From: Cellulosimicrobium cellulans
Lineage (GTDB): Bacteria; Actinomycetota; Actinomycetes; Actinomycetales; Cellulomonadaceae
NCBI RefSeq assembly: GCF_024124905.1
Contig: NZ_JAMXST010000001.1
Span: 248,001-312,000, forward strand
Length of the DNA: 64,000 nt
Reading direction: 5' to 3'
Position 1 is the first letter of the stretch, and every line of letters begins with the position of its first letter. The notes under the pieces were generated by a model. It was not told where the DNA came from. It searched no databases and saw nothing but the letters and a program-made list of their open reading frames with translations. Of the stretch, positions 33,915-42,185 are shown one piece after another. Position numbers and translations under genes: made by a program.

Positions 33915-35030
33915 TCAGCGCTGCGCGGCGGGACGGGCCGGGGCGTCGAGGACGTGCAGCGCGCCCGGGACGACGTCGACCCGCAGCGGCAGGGGGCCGA
34001 GGTGCTCCCCGTCGGCGAACGCGTGCGGCGGGGTCGCGCCCGCCTCGGTCGCCGCGACCGTCACCGACGTCGCGCGCAGCGTCCCCACGCCCGGGTTCGC
34101 CAGGTGCCGCCCCGCGTACATGCCGGGGAAGATGCGGGTCGCGCCCCAGCGCCCGAACGGGCCCGCGACGACGACGTCGAGCAGGCCGTCGTCGAGCGCC
34201 GCGCCCGGCGCGATCCGGATGCCGCCGCCGATCCGCGGACCGTTCGCGACCGACACGAGCGCGCCCGGCGACTCCCACACCACGGTCCGCCCGCCCTGCG
34301 TGCCGCCGCCGTCGGGGCTCGTCCCGACGGCGGCGCCGTCGAGCAGGAGGGGCGCCCCGGCGAGCAGGTCGGGCAGCTGGTCGCCCGCGGGGACGCCGTG
34401 CAGCGTGACCCGGTACCCGTAGGGGCGGTAGCGCGTGATCTCCGTGAGGGCCGAGCGCGCGTACCGGGACCGGCCGCGGGGCCACGTGGCCGCGTTCGCG
34501 TGCGCGTTGACGGCGGCGTCGATCCCCGCGGACAGCACGCCCGCGTACCAGCGGGGCGCTGCCAGGTGCTCGCCCGTGACGCGCGCGGCGTCGACCGCGC
34601 GCACGGACGGCGGCGCGCTCGCCGAGGACACGGTGCTCGTGGCGGTGCCGAGGGCCGCGAGGAGGGCGTCCACGCACCGGTCGGTGCGGGTCGTGGGCAG
34701 CCCGAGGCCGTGCGCGAAGTCGTTGCCCGTCCCGACCGCGACGATCCCGAGCGGGACGCCGGTCCCGGCGGTCGCGTTGACGCCGAGGTGCACCATGCCG
34801 TCCCCGCCCACGACGACGAGCGCGTCCACCCCGGGCCGTGCTCCCGCGCCGTTGCCGCCCGGGCCGCGCACGGCGGCGTCGGCCGACTCCAGGGCGAGGG
34901 GCAGGCTCGGGGCGCTGAGGTCGACGACGGCGTGCCCGGCGGCGCGCAGCGCGTCGGCGGTGCGGTCCCCGGCCGCGCGGCCGCGGCCGCGCCCCGCCGT
35001 CGGGTTGACGACGAGGGCGACCGTGCTCAC
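33915..35030 (-). CDS. Diacylglycerol/lipid kinase (YegS/BmrU type)
   Basis: 371 residues of the DAGK catalytic family. It opens with STVALVVNPTAGRGRGRAA, then the nucleotide loop VVVGGDGMVHLGVNATAG and GIVAVGTGNDFAHGLGLP, and ends with the ATPHAFADGEHLGPLP-like C-terminal motif (here ATPPHAFADGEHLG). These enzymes phosphorylate diacylglycerol or related lipids at the cytoplasmic membrane face. Position between helY and tatC suggests a shared operon. The GTG start gives the canonical N-terminus. Confidence 0.88.
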   Translation of the reverse strand: MSTVALVVNPTAGRGRGRAAGDRTADALRAAGHAVVDLSAPSLPLALESADAAVRGPGGNGAGARPGVDALVVVGGDGMVHLGVNATAGTGVPLGIVAVGTGNDFAHGLGLPTTRTDRCVDALLAALGTATSTVSSASAPPSVRAVDAARVTGEHLAAPRWYAGVLSAGIDAAVNAHANAATWPRGRSRYARSALTEITRYRPYGYRVTLHGVPAGDQLPDLLAGAPLLLDGAAVGTSPDGGGTQGGRTVVWESPGALVSVANGPRIGGGIRIAPGAALDDGLLDVVVAGPFGRWGATRIFPGMYAGRHLANPGVGTLRATSVTVAATEAGATPPHAFADGEHLGPLPLRVDVVPGALHVLDAPARPAAQR

Positions 35031-35073
35031 GCGCGACCCCCGCGCCCGCGGGGGCGCGGCCGGGGCGGGGCGC

Positions 35074-35850
35074 TCACAGGGCGAGCCGTGCGGCGTCGAG
35101 CTTGTCGACGCGCCGGTCGTGGAGGTAGCTGATGCCGAGCGCCGCGAAGTACAGGCCGCAGATCGGCAGCGCCACGAAGATCATCGTCAGCGCGTCCGGG
35201 GTCGGGGTCATCACGGCCGCGAACACGAAGGCGATGAGCACCGCCCACCGCCAGCCCTTGGCCATCGCGGACGCCCGCAGGATCCCGGCCGCGTTGAGCG
35301 CGACGAGGACGACGGGCAGCACGAACGCGAGCCCGAACGCCAGCACGAGGCGCATGACGAAGCTCAGGTAGCCCTGCGCGTCGGCCAGGTTGGTCGCGCC
35401 GTCGGGCACGAACCCGGCGAGGATGTCGACCGCGTGCGGCAGCACCCACCAGGCGAGGAACGCGCCCCCGAGGAACAGCGGGACCGACGCACCGAGGAAC
35501 GCGAACGCGTACCGCTTCTCCCGGGTGGTCAGGCCCGGCGTGATGAACGCCCACAGCTGGTAAAGCCACCACGGGCAGGTGACGATGACGCCGAGGAAGA
35601 GGGAGACCTTGACCTTCATGTCGAGCGCGGAGGCCAGGCCCGAGAAGTTCAGGCTGATGACCTTGCCCTGCTCCTCCGCCGCCTTGAGCAGCGGCGCCTG
35701 CAGCGCCTCGAGCAGCGGCTCGTAGAGGAACCACCCGACGATCGCGCCGACCACGAGGCCGCACGCGGCGAGGAACAGCCGCTTGCGCAGCTCCAGGAGG
35801 TGCTCGCGGAGCGGCATCCGCCCCTCGGGGTCACGGGACGTACGTGACAC
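35074..35850 (-). CDS. tatC: Twin-arginine translocase subunit TatC
   Basis: Polytopic receptor of the Tat pathway, which exports folded proteins with RR signal peptides. The 258 residues show the cytoplasmic N-terminus MPLREHLLELRKRLFLAA with the conserved LxELRxR motif, six helices including LFLGVIVTCPWWLYQLWAFI and the ITPGLTTREKRY loop, and AVMTPTPDALTMIFVALPI near the end. It lies 3 bases after tatA, so the two form an operon. TatB is not in the window, as usual in this group. Confidence 0.96.
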   Translation of the reverse strand: MSRTSRDPEGRMPLREHLLELRKRLFLAACGLVVGAIVGWFLYEPLLEALQAPLLKAAEEQGKVISLNFSGLASALDMKVKVSLFLGVIVTCPWWLYQLWAFITPGLTTREKRYAFAFLGASVPLFLGGAFLAWWVLPHAVDILAGFVPDGATNLADAQGYLSFVMRLVLAFGLAFVLPVVLVALNAAGILRASAMAKGWRWAVLIAFVFAAVMTPTPDALTMIFVALPICGLYFAALGISYLHDRRVDKLDAARLAL

Positions 35851-35853
35851 CGA

Positions 35854-36120
35854 CTATCCCTTCGAGGTGTCGCCCGGGTCGGGCGACGTCGTCCCTCCGG
35901 TCACGGTCGGCGAGGACGTGCCGGTCGACGCGGACGACGACCCGGCGCCACCCGCCGCGGGCGGCGTGGCGTCGTCCTCGCGCAGGTCCTTGACCTCGCT
36001 CTTGAAGATCTTCAGCGACTGCCCGACGCTCTTGGCCAGGTCGGGGAGCCGACGCGCACCGAACAGGAGCAGGATGACGACGACCAGCACGATGATGTGC
36101 CAGGGCTTGAGCATGCCCAT
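35854..36120 (-). CDS. tatA: Twin-arginine translocase subunit TatA
   Basis: 88 residues: one membrane helix (WHIIVLVVVILLLFGARRLP) with the conserved FGxxxLP hinge, an amphipathic helix (DLAKSVGQSLKIFKSEVKDL), and a Ser/Thr/Pro-rich tail. This is the standard TatA plan. The first of two close ATG codons is behind GAGGAGG. It precedes tatC with 3 bases between them. Confidence 0.96.
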   Translation of the reverse strand: MGMLKPWHIIVLVVVILLLFGARRLPDLAKSVGQSLKIFKSEVKDLREDDATPPAAGGAGSSSASTGTSSPTVTGGTTSPDPGDTSKG

Positions 36121-36177
36121 GGGCTAACTCCTCCTCGAGGCGAACGGCGCTACGCGAGCGAGTCTACGTGGTGAACC

Positions 36178-36504
36178 CTACGCGTTGAACCGGCGCCAGC
36201 GGGACCAGACCTGCTCGTCGCGCCGGCGCCGCTGGACACGCCGCTCCGCCCGCTCGGCGCGCAGCAGGTCCACGCGCTCCTGGAGCACGACCGGGTCGTC
36301 GAACAGGGTCGGCGCGGTCGACGGCTGCGCCTCCTCCAGGGCGCGCGACAGCTCGTCCGCCCGCGCGCTCATGTCCGCCGCCACCTGCGACGCGCGCGAC
36401 AGCTCGCGCCCCAGCCCCTTCACGGACCGCCACAGGCGCCGCGCGAGGAAGAACGCGCCCACGAGCGTGCCCACGACGAGCAGCGTCCAGACCCAGAACC
36501 ACAT
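36178..36504 (-). CDS. Hypothetical membrane-anchored coiled-coil protein
   Basis: 108 residues: an N-terminal membrane helix (MWFWVWTLLVVGTLVGAFFL) followed by a long charged coiled coil and a basic C-terminus (ERRVQRRRRDEQVWSRWRRF). No family is recognised. TAGGGT ends seven bases before the ATG, so the start is likely leaderless. It sits between pafC and tatA on the same strand, which suggests cotranscription but no function. Confidence 0.65.
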   Translation of the reverse strand: MWFWVWTLLVVGTLVGAFFLARRLWRSVKGLGRELSRASQVAADMSARADELSRALEEAQPSTAPTLFDDPVVLQERVDLLRAERAERRVQRRRRDEQVWSRWRRFNA

Positions 36505-36514
36505 GCCGCCCACC

Positions 36515-37528
36515 CTAGCCAGCAGCCGTGCCGCCGGACGCGACGCCACCCGACGCGCCGTCGGGCTCGCCCGGCAGGTGCGCGTACGCGGACAGGGCGG
36601 CGCTCGCGGCCTCGCGCACGTCGCGCGCGACCGAGGCCGGCTCGACGGCGAGCACGTGCCGCGCCCGCTCCGTGAGGAGCTGGCGCAGCCACACCGGGTT
36701 GGTGACGCGCAGGCGCACCTCGAACGCGCCGTCGGGCAGGTTGCGCACGGACTCGACGGGGACCTGCTCCGCGACGGCGCGCGCGGGGCTGGCGAACGTG
36801 ATCGTCGCGAGCGGCGCGTCGCCGGTGGGCGTGAAGTCGACGTCGGGGTCGACGTCGTGCCCCTCGACGGGCTGGTCGAGCTCGGTGGCGGCGAGGATCC
36901 GGTCGACGCGGAACGTGCGCCGGCCCTGCGCGCGGTGGCACCAGGCGAGCAGGTAGGCGTGCTCGTCCTGGGTGTGCAGGGACACGGGGTCGACCTCGCG
37001 CTCGGACTCCTCGTCCGCGGCCGTCACGTACCGGATGCGCAGCCGGTGTCCCGCGACGAGCGCGCTCGTGATCGCCGCGACCACGCGCGGGTCGCCCTCG
37101 GGCGCGAGCTGCACGTCGAGCGCCGCCGCGGCCTCGCCGGTCGCGTCGGTGAGCTTGCGCAGCACCGACTCCACGACGCCCGCGCGCTCGGGGTCGGCCT
37201 GCACCGCCGCCGTCTCCCGCATGGCGCGCAGCGCCGCGATGAGCGCCACCGCCTCGCGCGTGCCGAGCCGCAGGGGCCGGGTCATGCCGCGCGCCTCGGT
37301 GAGCCGCACGACGCCGCGCTCGATCGAGTCGGCGTCGAAGTCGATGAGGTCGTCCGGCCAGTACCCGGGCGTGCCGGACACCCACAGGGCGTCGACGTCG
37401 TCCAGGACCTGGCGCTCGCTCACGCCGAAGTGCCGGGCGAGCTCGCCCACCGGCACCGGCCCCGCCCCGTCCAGGTACGCGACGATGCCCAGCAGGCGCA
37501 CCAGCCGGTCGTCCGCACGCTCAGCCAT
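36515..37528 (-). CDS. pafC: WYL-domain DNA-damage regulator PafC
   Basis: Subunit of the PafBC transcription factor, which activates the LexA-independent DNA-damage genes in mycobacteria. The 337 residues carry an N-terminal winged helix (VPVGELARHFGVSERQVLDD), a WYL core (LRIRYVTAADEESEREVDPV, then YLLAWCHRAQGRRTFRVDRI) and the C-terminal WCX extension. Its start lies inside the end of pafB, overlapping by 8 bases, which supports coupled translation of the heterodimer. Confidence 0.9.
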   Translation of the reverse strand: MAERADDRLVRLLGIVAYLDGAGPVPVGELARHFGVSERQVLDDVDALWVSGTPGYWPDDLIDFDADSIERGVVRLTEARGMTRPLRLGTREAVALIAALRAMRETAAVQADPERAGVVESVLRKLTDATGEAAAALDVQLAPEGDPRVVAAITSALVAGHRLRIRYVTAADEESEREVDPVSLHTQDEHAYLLAWCHRAQGRRTFRVDRILAATELDQPVEGHDVDPDVDFTPTGDAPLATITFASPARAVAEQVPVESVRNLPDGAFEVRLRVTNPVWLRQLLTERARHVLAVEPASVARDVREAASAALSAYAHLPGEPDGASGGVASGGTAAG

Positions 37529-38621
37529 GCCCCGCCACCTCCGTCGACCCCTCGCCCTGCCCGGAACCCGGCACGGGTGCCGACGACGATCCCATCGCCG
37601 CCGCGTCCCGCAGCCGGCGCACGACCGCCGCGCGCAGGTCCGGCGGCCCGAGCACGAGCACCGCGTCCCCGTACCCCACGACCTCGTCCGCCAGCGCGTA
37701 CCGCACGTCGTACGCCACCTCCAGCACGTCGCGGCCCGCGCCGTCGCCCGCCCGCGCGTCCGGCACCGACCCCACGACCGTGCCGCGCGCCCGCAGCGCA
37801 CCCGCACGCTCCGGCACCACCGCCAGACGCGCCACCCCGCCCGCGTCGCGCGTGCCCAGCGCCGCGTCCACGTCCACCTCCGCCGGCACCTCGAACGCGT
37901 CGCGCGGACCCGTCGCCCGCACCCGGCCCTCGACCCGGCTCAGCCGGTACGACCGCGGCGCCCCCCGGTCCAGGTCGAACCCCACGAGGTACCAGCCCCC
38001 GCGCCGCGCCGCGATCCGCCACGGCTGCGCCCGCCGCGCCCGCACCTCGCCCGTGCTCGCCGCCCGGTACGTGAACGACACCGCGCGCCGCGCCGAGATC
38101 GCGTCCATCAGCGTCGCGTACGCGTCCCCCACCGGCCGCACCTGCGGCGCCAGACCCGCCACCACGTCCATCGCGGTCTCCCCCGCGCCCGCCGCCCGCA
38201 GCTTCGTCAGCGCCCGCGAGATGTCCGTCCGCAGCGTCTTGTCCTGCCAGAACTGCGCCGCCAGCGCCAGCACCCCCAGCTCCGCCGGCGTCAGGTCCAC
38301 CGCGGGCAGCGCGTACGCGTCCTGGTCGATCCGGTACCCCACCTCGTCCGCGTGCCCGCCCGCGTCCACCGTCACGATCGGGATCCCCAGGTCGCGCAAC
38401 GTGTCCTTGTCGCGCTCGAACATCCGTTCGAACGCGTCCGGGGACGGGGCGTCGCCGTACCCCGCCACGCTGACGCGGATCTGCTGCTTCGTCATCGACG
38501 CGTTCGTGTTCACCAGCGCGATCACCAGGTTCAGCAGACGCGCGGCCGGGTTCGTCGGCGACGACCCCGACGACGACGGCGCAGGGTCGGGCACGGACGA
38601 GGGGGGCGTGGGCTCGGACAT
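37521..38621 (-). CDS. pafB: WYL-domain DNA-damage regulator PafB
   Basis: Partner of PafC. The 366 residues start with a Pro/Ser-rich tail, then ARLLNLVIALVNTNASMTKQ and the DAFERMFERDKDTLRDLGIP helix-turn-helix region. The WYL block is AISARRAVSFTYRAASTGEV with WYLVGFDLDRGAPRSYRLSR, followed by the WCX domain. TAGCGT lies eight bases before the ATG. The pafA ligase gene, usually upstream, is not present in the window. A perfect SOS-box-like palindrome lies inside the reading frame at 38416-38431. Confidence 0.9.
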   Translation of the reverse strand: MSEPTPPSSVPDPAPSSSGSSPTNPAARLLNLVIALVNTNASMTKQQIRVSVAGYGDAPSPDAFERMFERDKDTLRDLGIPIVTVDAGGHADEVGYRIDQDAYALPAVDLTPAELGVLALAAQFWQDKTLRTDISRALTKLRAAGAGETAMDVVAGLAPQVRPVGDAYATLMDAISARRAVSFTYRAASTGEVRARRAQPWRIAARRGGWYLVGFDLDRGAPRSYRLSRVEGRVRATGPRDAFEVPAEVDVDAALGTRDAGGVARLAVVPERAGALRARGTVVGSVPDARAGDGAGRDVLEVAYDVRYALADEVVGYGDAVLVLGPPDLRAAVVRRLRDAAAMGSSSAPVPGSGQGEGSTEVAGHG

Positions 38622-38657
38622 CGGGCACCACGCTAGTCGGTCGATAGGGTGTGCCGC

Positions 38658-39827
38658 GTGATCACGTGGCGGACCGCGACCGTGGTGTCGCACGCGAAGA
38701 CCTGGACCGGCGCCCAGGAGCTGCACGTGCGGCTCCACACCCCCCTGCCCGGGCGCGACGACGACCCCGACGCGACCGTGCGCGCCCTCGCCTACACCCA
38801 GCTCGTCGGCACCCCCGGACCCGGCGACCACGTGCTCCTCAACGTCTCCGCCCTCGCCCGCGGCCTCGGCACCGGCGGGTACGCCGTCGTCGTCGGCCCC
38901 GCCGAGCCCGGCACACCCCTCCCGCCCGACCCCGCACCCGGGCCCGGCCACCTCGTCAAGGCCCGCTACACCCCCCTCCAGGCCCTCGTCCTCGGCGTCG
39001 ACGAGCAGGAGTCCCCCCACCACGACACCCTCCGCGACGCCGACGACCTCGACGGCACCCCCGTCGTCGTCGCCGACCTCCACTCCGCCCTCCCCGCCGT
39101 CGTCGCCGGCGCCCGCCACGCCGCGGCGCTCGCGGGCCGCCCCACGCCACGGGTCGCCTACGTCATGACCGACGGCGGCGCCCTCCCCGCCGCGTTCTCC
39201 CGCACCGTCGCCACCCTGCGCGACACCGGCTGGATCGACACCTGCCTCACCGTCGGGCAGGCGTTCGGCGGAGACCTCGAGGCCGTCACCGTGCACACCG
39301 GACTCCTCGCCGCCCGCCACGTCACCGGCGCCGACCTCGTCGTCGTCGCCCAAGGACCCGGCAACCTCGGCACCGGCACCCGCTGGGGCTTCTCCGGCGT
39401 CGCCGCCGGCGAGGCCCTCAACGCCGTCGCCGCCCTCCGCGGCCGCCCCGTCGCCTCCCTGCGCGTCTCCGGCGCCGACGCCCGCGACCGCCACCTCGGC
39501 GTCTCCCACCACTCCCTCACCGCCTACGGCCGCGTCGCCCTCGCCCCCAGCGACGTCCCCGTGCCCGTCCCCACGCCCGACCTCGAAGCCCTCACCGGGT
39601 GGGGCGCCGACCTCACCCGCCGCGTCACCCAGCAGGCCGCGACCCTCGCCGCCCCCACCGGCCGCCACCACCTCGTCGACGTCCCCGCCGACCCCGACCT
39701 CCTCGACGCCCTCCACGACGCCCCCGTCCGGCTGTCCACCATGGGCCGCGGCCTCGACACCGACCCCGCCGCGTTCGTCGCCGCCGCCGTCGCCGGCGTC
39801 CACGCAGAGTCGCTCCGACCCGCATGA
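38658..39827 (+). CDS. DUF3866 family protein
   Basis: 389 residues of a conserved family without known function. Blocks seen include LVGTPGPGDHVLLNVSALAR, GHLVKARYTPLQALVLGVDE, VAYVMTDGGALPAAFSRTVA and DLVVVAQGPGNLGTGTRWGF. It is divergent from pafB, an arrangement seen in other actinomycetes as far as I recall. TAGGGT ends seven bases before the GTG, a leaderless start; a second GTG nine bases upstream is less likely. Its stop overlaps the next gene. Confidence 0.8.
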   Translation: MITWRTATVVSHAKTWTGAQELHVRLHTPLPGRDDDPDATVRALAYTQLVGTPGPGDHVLLNVSALARGLGTGGYAVVVGPAEPGTPLPPDPAPGPGHLVKARYTPLQALVLGVDEQESPHHDTLRDADDLDGTPVVVADLHSALPAVVAGARHAAALAGRPTPRVAYVMTDGGALPAAFSRTVATLRDTGWIDTCLTVGQAFGGDLEAVTVHTGLLAARHVTGADLVVVAQGPGNLGTGTRWGFSGVAAGEALNAVAALRGRPVASLRVSGADARDRHLGVSHHSLTAYGRVALAPSDVPVPVPTPDLEALTGWGADLTRRVTQQAATLAAPTGRHHLVDVPADPDLLDALHDAPVRLSTMGRGLDTDPAAFVAAAVAGVHAESLRPA

Positions 39828-40624
39828 CCGCACCGCAGGGGGACGACCACCGCCGGCCCGGACCGGCCCGCTTCGCCGCCGTCACGGCGCTGGCGCTCGC
39901 GGCCGTGCTCGCCGCGGCCGTCGGCGCGCCGTGGGGCTGGGACGCGCCCGGCTGGTTCGACGACGTCGCGCGGGACCCGGTCGCGCCGCCGCCGGACACC
40001 GCCGCGACCGACGTCCTGTCGCAGGAGCGGGAGGACCTCCGGGCACTGACCGACACCGGGGGCCTGTCGTTCGACGCGTACCTGCTCTGGTCCCTGGGCG
40101 TGGTCGTGCTCGTGGTCCTCGTCGTGCTGGCGCGCCGCTACCTCCCGGCCCTCCTCGTGCGGCGACGCCGACGCGACCTCCTCGTCACGGCGCCGGGCGA
40201 CGTCTCCGTCCACGCTGCCGAGGACCCGGTCGTGCCGGAGCTGCGGGAGGCGGTCGAGCGGGCGCAGGACGACCTGCGTGCGCCGGACGCGGACCCGCAC
40301 GACGCCGTCGTCGCCGCCTGGGTCGCGCTCGAGCGCGCCGCGGAGCGGGCGGGCACCCGGCGCGACCCCGCACAGACGCCCACGGAGTTCACGACGGCGG
40401 TGCTGGCGAGCACCCGGGTGGACGCGGACGCGGTCGCGACGCTGCGCGGCCTGTACCACCGGGCCCGGTTCGGCGAGACGCCGCTCGGGGAGAGCGACCT
40501 GGAGGCGGCGCGCGCGGCGCTCGCCCGCATCGCGGCGGACCTCACGACGCGGGTCGTCGGCACCCGGGACCCCGACACGGCCGCGTCCCACGACCGCCCG
40601 CTCCACGACGAGGCGCGGCCGTGA
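39824..40624 (+). CDS. DUF4129 domain protein
   Basis: 266 residues: an N-terminal signal or anchor helix, an extracytoplasmic loop (residues 40-75), a second helix (LLWSLGVVVLVVLVVLARRY) and a cytoplasmic DUF4129 domain (AVVAAWVALERAAERAGTRR, PTEFTTAVLASTRVDADAVA, LYHRARFGETPLGESDLEAA). This domain is a regular partner of MoxR/DUF58 operons. Both ends overlap neighbouring genes by four bases. The function in those operons is unknown. Confidence 0.82.
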   Translation: MTAPQGDDHRRPGPARFAAVTALALAAVLAAAVGAPWGWDAPGWFDDVARDPVAPPPDTAATDVLSQEREDLRALTDTGGLSFDAYLLWSLGVVVLVVLVVLARRYLPALLVRRRRRDLLVTAPGDVSVHAAEDPVVPELREAVERAQDDLRAPDADPHDAVVAAWVALERAAERAGTRRDPAQTPTEFTTAVLASTRVDADAVATLRGLYHRARFGETPLGESDLEAARAALARIAADLTTRVVGTRDPDTAASHDRPLHDEARP

Positions 40625-41181
40625 GGGCGCGCGGACGCTGGGACCGGCTGCGCCCGGCGGACCGGCGCGCCCTGCTCGCGGCCACCGCGGCCGTCGGGTT
40701 CGGCGTCGTCCTCGTGCTGCTCGGCTCCTCGCCCGCGCACGCCCTCATGCTCACCGCCCTCGGCGTCGCGGGCGTCGTGCTGTGGCACCGCACCGGGTAC
40801 GCCGGGGACACCGTGTGGCCGCGCGTCCCCGACGTGCGGCGCGACGGCAACCGGCGCGACGTGTCCGACCTCGGCTGGTCGGTCCTGGGCCGCGACGGAC
40901 GCGTCACGGTCGGCGCCGCCCGCCGGGTGCGCCACCTCACGGAGCGTCGCCTGTCACGCCACGGCATCGACGATCTCGCCGTCCCCGGAGCCGCGACCGA
41001 CGTGGCCCGTCTCCTCGGCCCCCGCGTCGCGCGCACCGTCCACGACCTCGTCGCCGACGGGCGCCTCCCCACGCCCGCCGAGCTCGACGCCTGGCTCGCT
41101 GCGCTCGACCGGCTCGACCGGCTCGACCCGACGACCATCCACGACCACCCGGACCGCCCCGACGGAGGGACACCCCGATGA
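40621..41181 (+). CDS. Hypothetical membrane protein of MoxR operon
   Basis: 186 residues with two adjacent N-terminal membrane helices (ALLAATAAVGFGVVLVLLGS and ALMLTALGVAGVVLW) and a soluble cytoplasmic part of about 120 residues. I do not recognise the family. It lies in the MoxR/DUF58 operon at the place where a DUF4350 or similar accessory gene often sits, with four-base overlaps on both sides. Confidence 0.65.
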   Translation: MRARGRWDRLRPADRRALLAATAAVGFGVVLVLLGSSPAHALMLTALGVAGVVLWHRTGYAGDTVWPRVPDVRRDGNRRDVSDLGWSVLGRDGRVTVGAARRVRHLTERRLSRHGIDDLAVPGAATDVARLLGPRVARTVHDLVADGRLPTPAELDAWLAALDRLDRLDPTTIHDHPDRPDGGTPR

Positions 41182-42185
41182 CCGCCGACCCCGCCCCCCG
41201 CACCGCCGGACCGGGCACGACCCTCGACGTGCCCACCGTCGCCGCGCACGGCCGCGCCGTCCTCGACGAGGTCGCGACCGCCGTCGTCGGCGCCCGCGAA
41301 CCCCTCACCCTCGCGCTCGCCACCGTCCTCGCCGGCGGGCACGTGCTGTTCGAGGACGTCCCCGGGCTCGGCAAGACCCTCGCCGCCCGCAGCCTCGCCC
41401 GGGCCCTCGGCCTCGACTTCACCCGCCTGCAGTGCACCCCCGACCTCCTGCCGTCGGACGTCACCGGGTCCTCCGTGTACGACCCCGCGACCCGCACGTT
41501 CGAGTTCCGGCCCGGGCCCGTCTTCACCGGGCTGCTGCTCGCCGACGAGATCAACCGCACCGCCCCCAAGACGCAGTCCGCGCTGCTCGAGTCCATGGCC
41601 GAGCGCCAGGTCACCGTCGAGGGCACCACCCACGCGCTGCCCCGCCCCTTCCACGTCGTCGCGACGTCCAACCCCGTCGAGCACGAGGGCACCTACCCGC
41701 TCCCCGAGGCGCAGCTCGACCGCTTCATGGTGCGTCTCTCCGTCGGGTACCCCGGCCGCGACGAGGAGCGCGAGGTCCTCACCCGCCGCATCGCCCGCCG
41801 CCACGACGACCCCGTCGTGCGCCAGGTCGTCGACCGCGACACCGTCCTCGCCATGCAGGCCGCCGTCGAGCAGGTCGACGTCCACCCCGACGTCGTCGCC
41901 TACTGCGTCGACCTCGCCGCCGCCACCCGCACCCACCGCGACCTCGAGGTCGGCGCGTCGCCCCGCGGCTCGCAGAACCTCGCTCTCCTCGCCCGTGGCG
42001 TCGCCGTCCTCGACGGACGTGACGTCGTCCTGCCCGAGGACGTCAAGCGCGTCGCCGTCCCCGTGCTCGCCCACCGCCTCACCCTCACCCCCGGGGCCTG
42101 GGCCGCCGACCTGCGGCCCGAGACCGTCGTCGCCGGCATCCTCCAGACCGTCCCCGGACCCGCCACCGTCGGCGACCGCGGATGA
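41178..42185 (+). CDS. MoxR family AAA+ ATPase
   Basis: 335-residue chaperone-like ATPase. Walker A is FEDVPGLGKTLAARSLARAL, Walker B LLLADEINRTAPKTQSALLE, sensor 1 HVVATSNPVEHEGTYPLPEA followed by QLDRFM, and the C-terminal lid domain ends with RPETVVAGILQTVPGP. MoxR proteins help mature or insert protein complexes together with VWA/DUF58 proteins; the client here is unknown. GGAGGGA precedes the ATG, and the stop overlaps the DUF58 gene. Confidence 0.92.
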   Translation: MTADPAPRTAGPGTTLDVPTVAAHGRAVLDEVATAVVGAREPLTLALATVLAGGHVLFEDVPGLGKTLAARSLARALGLDFTRLQCTPDLLPSDVTGSSVYDPATRTFEFRPGPVFTGLLLADEINRTAPKTQSALLESMAERQVTVEGTTHALPRPFHVVATSNPVEHEGTYPLPEAQLDRFMVRLSVGYPGRDEEREVLTRRIARRHDDPVVRQVVDRDTVLAMQAAVEQVDVHPDVVAYCVDLAAATRTHRDLEVGASPRGSQNLALLARGVAVLDGRDVVLPEDVKRVAVPVLAHRLTLTPGAWAADLRPETVVAGILQTVPGPATVGDRG

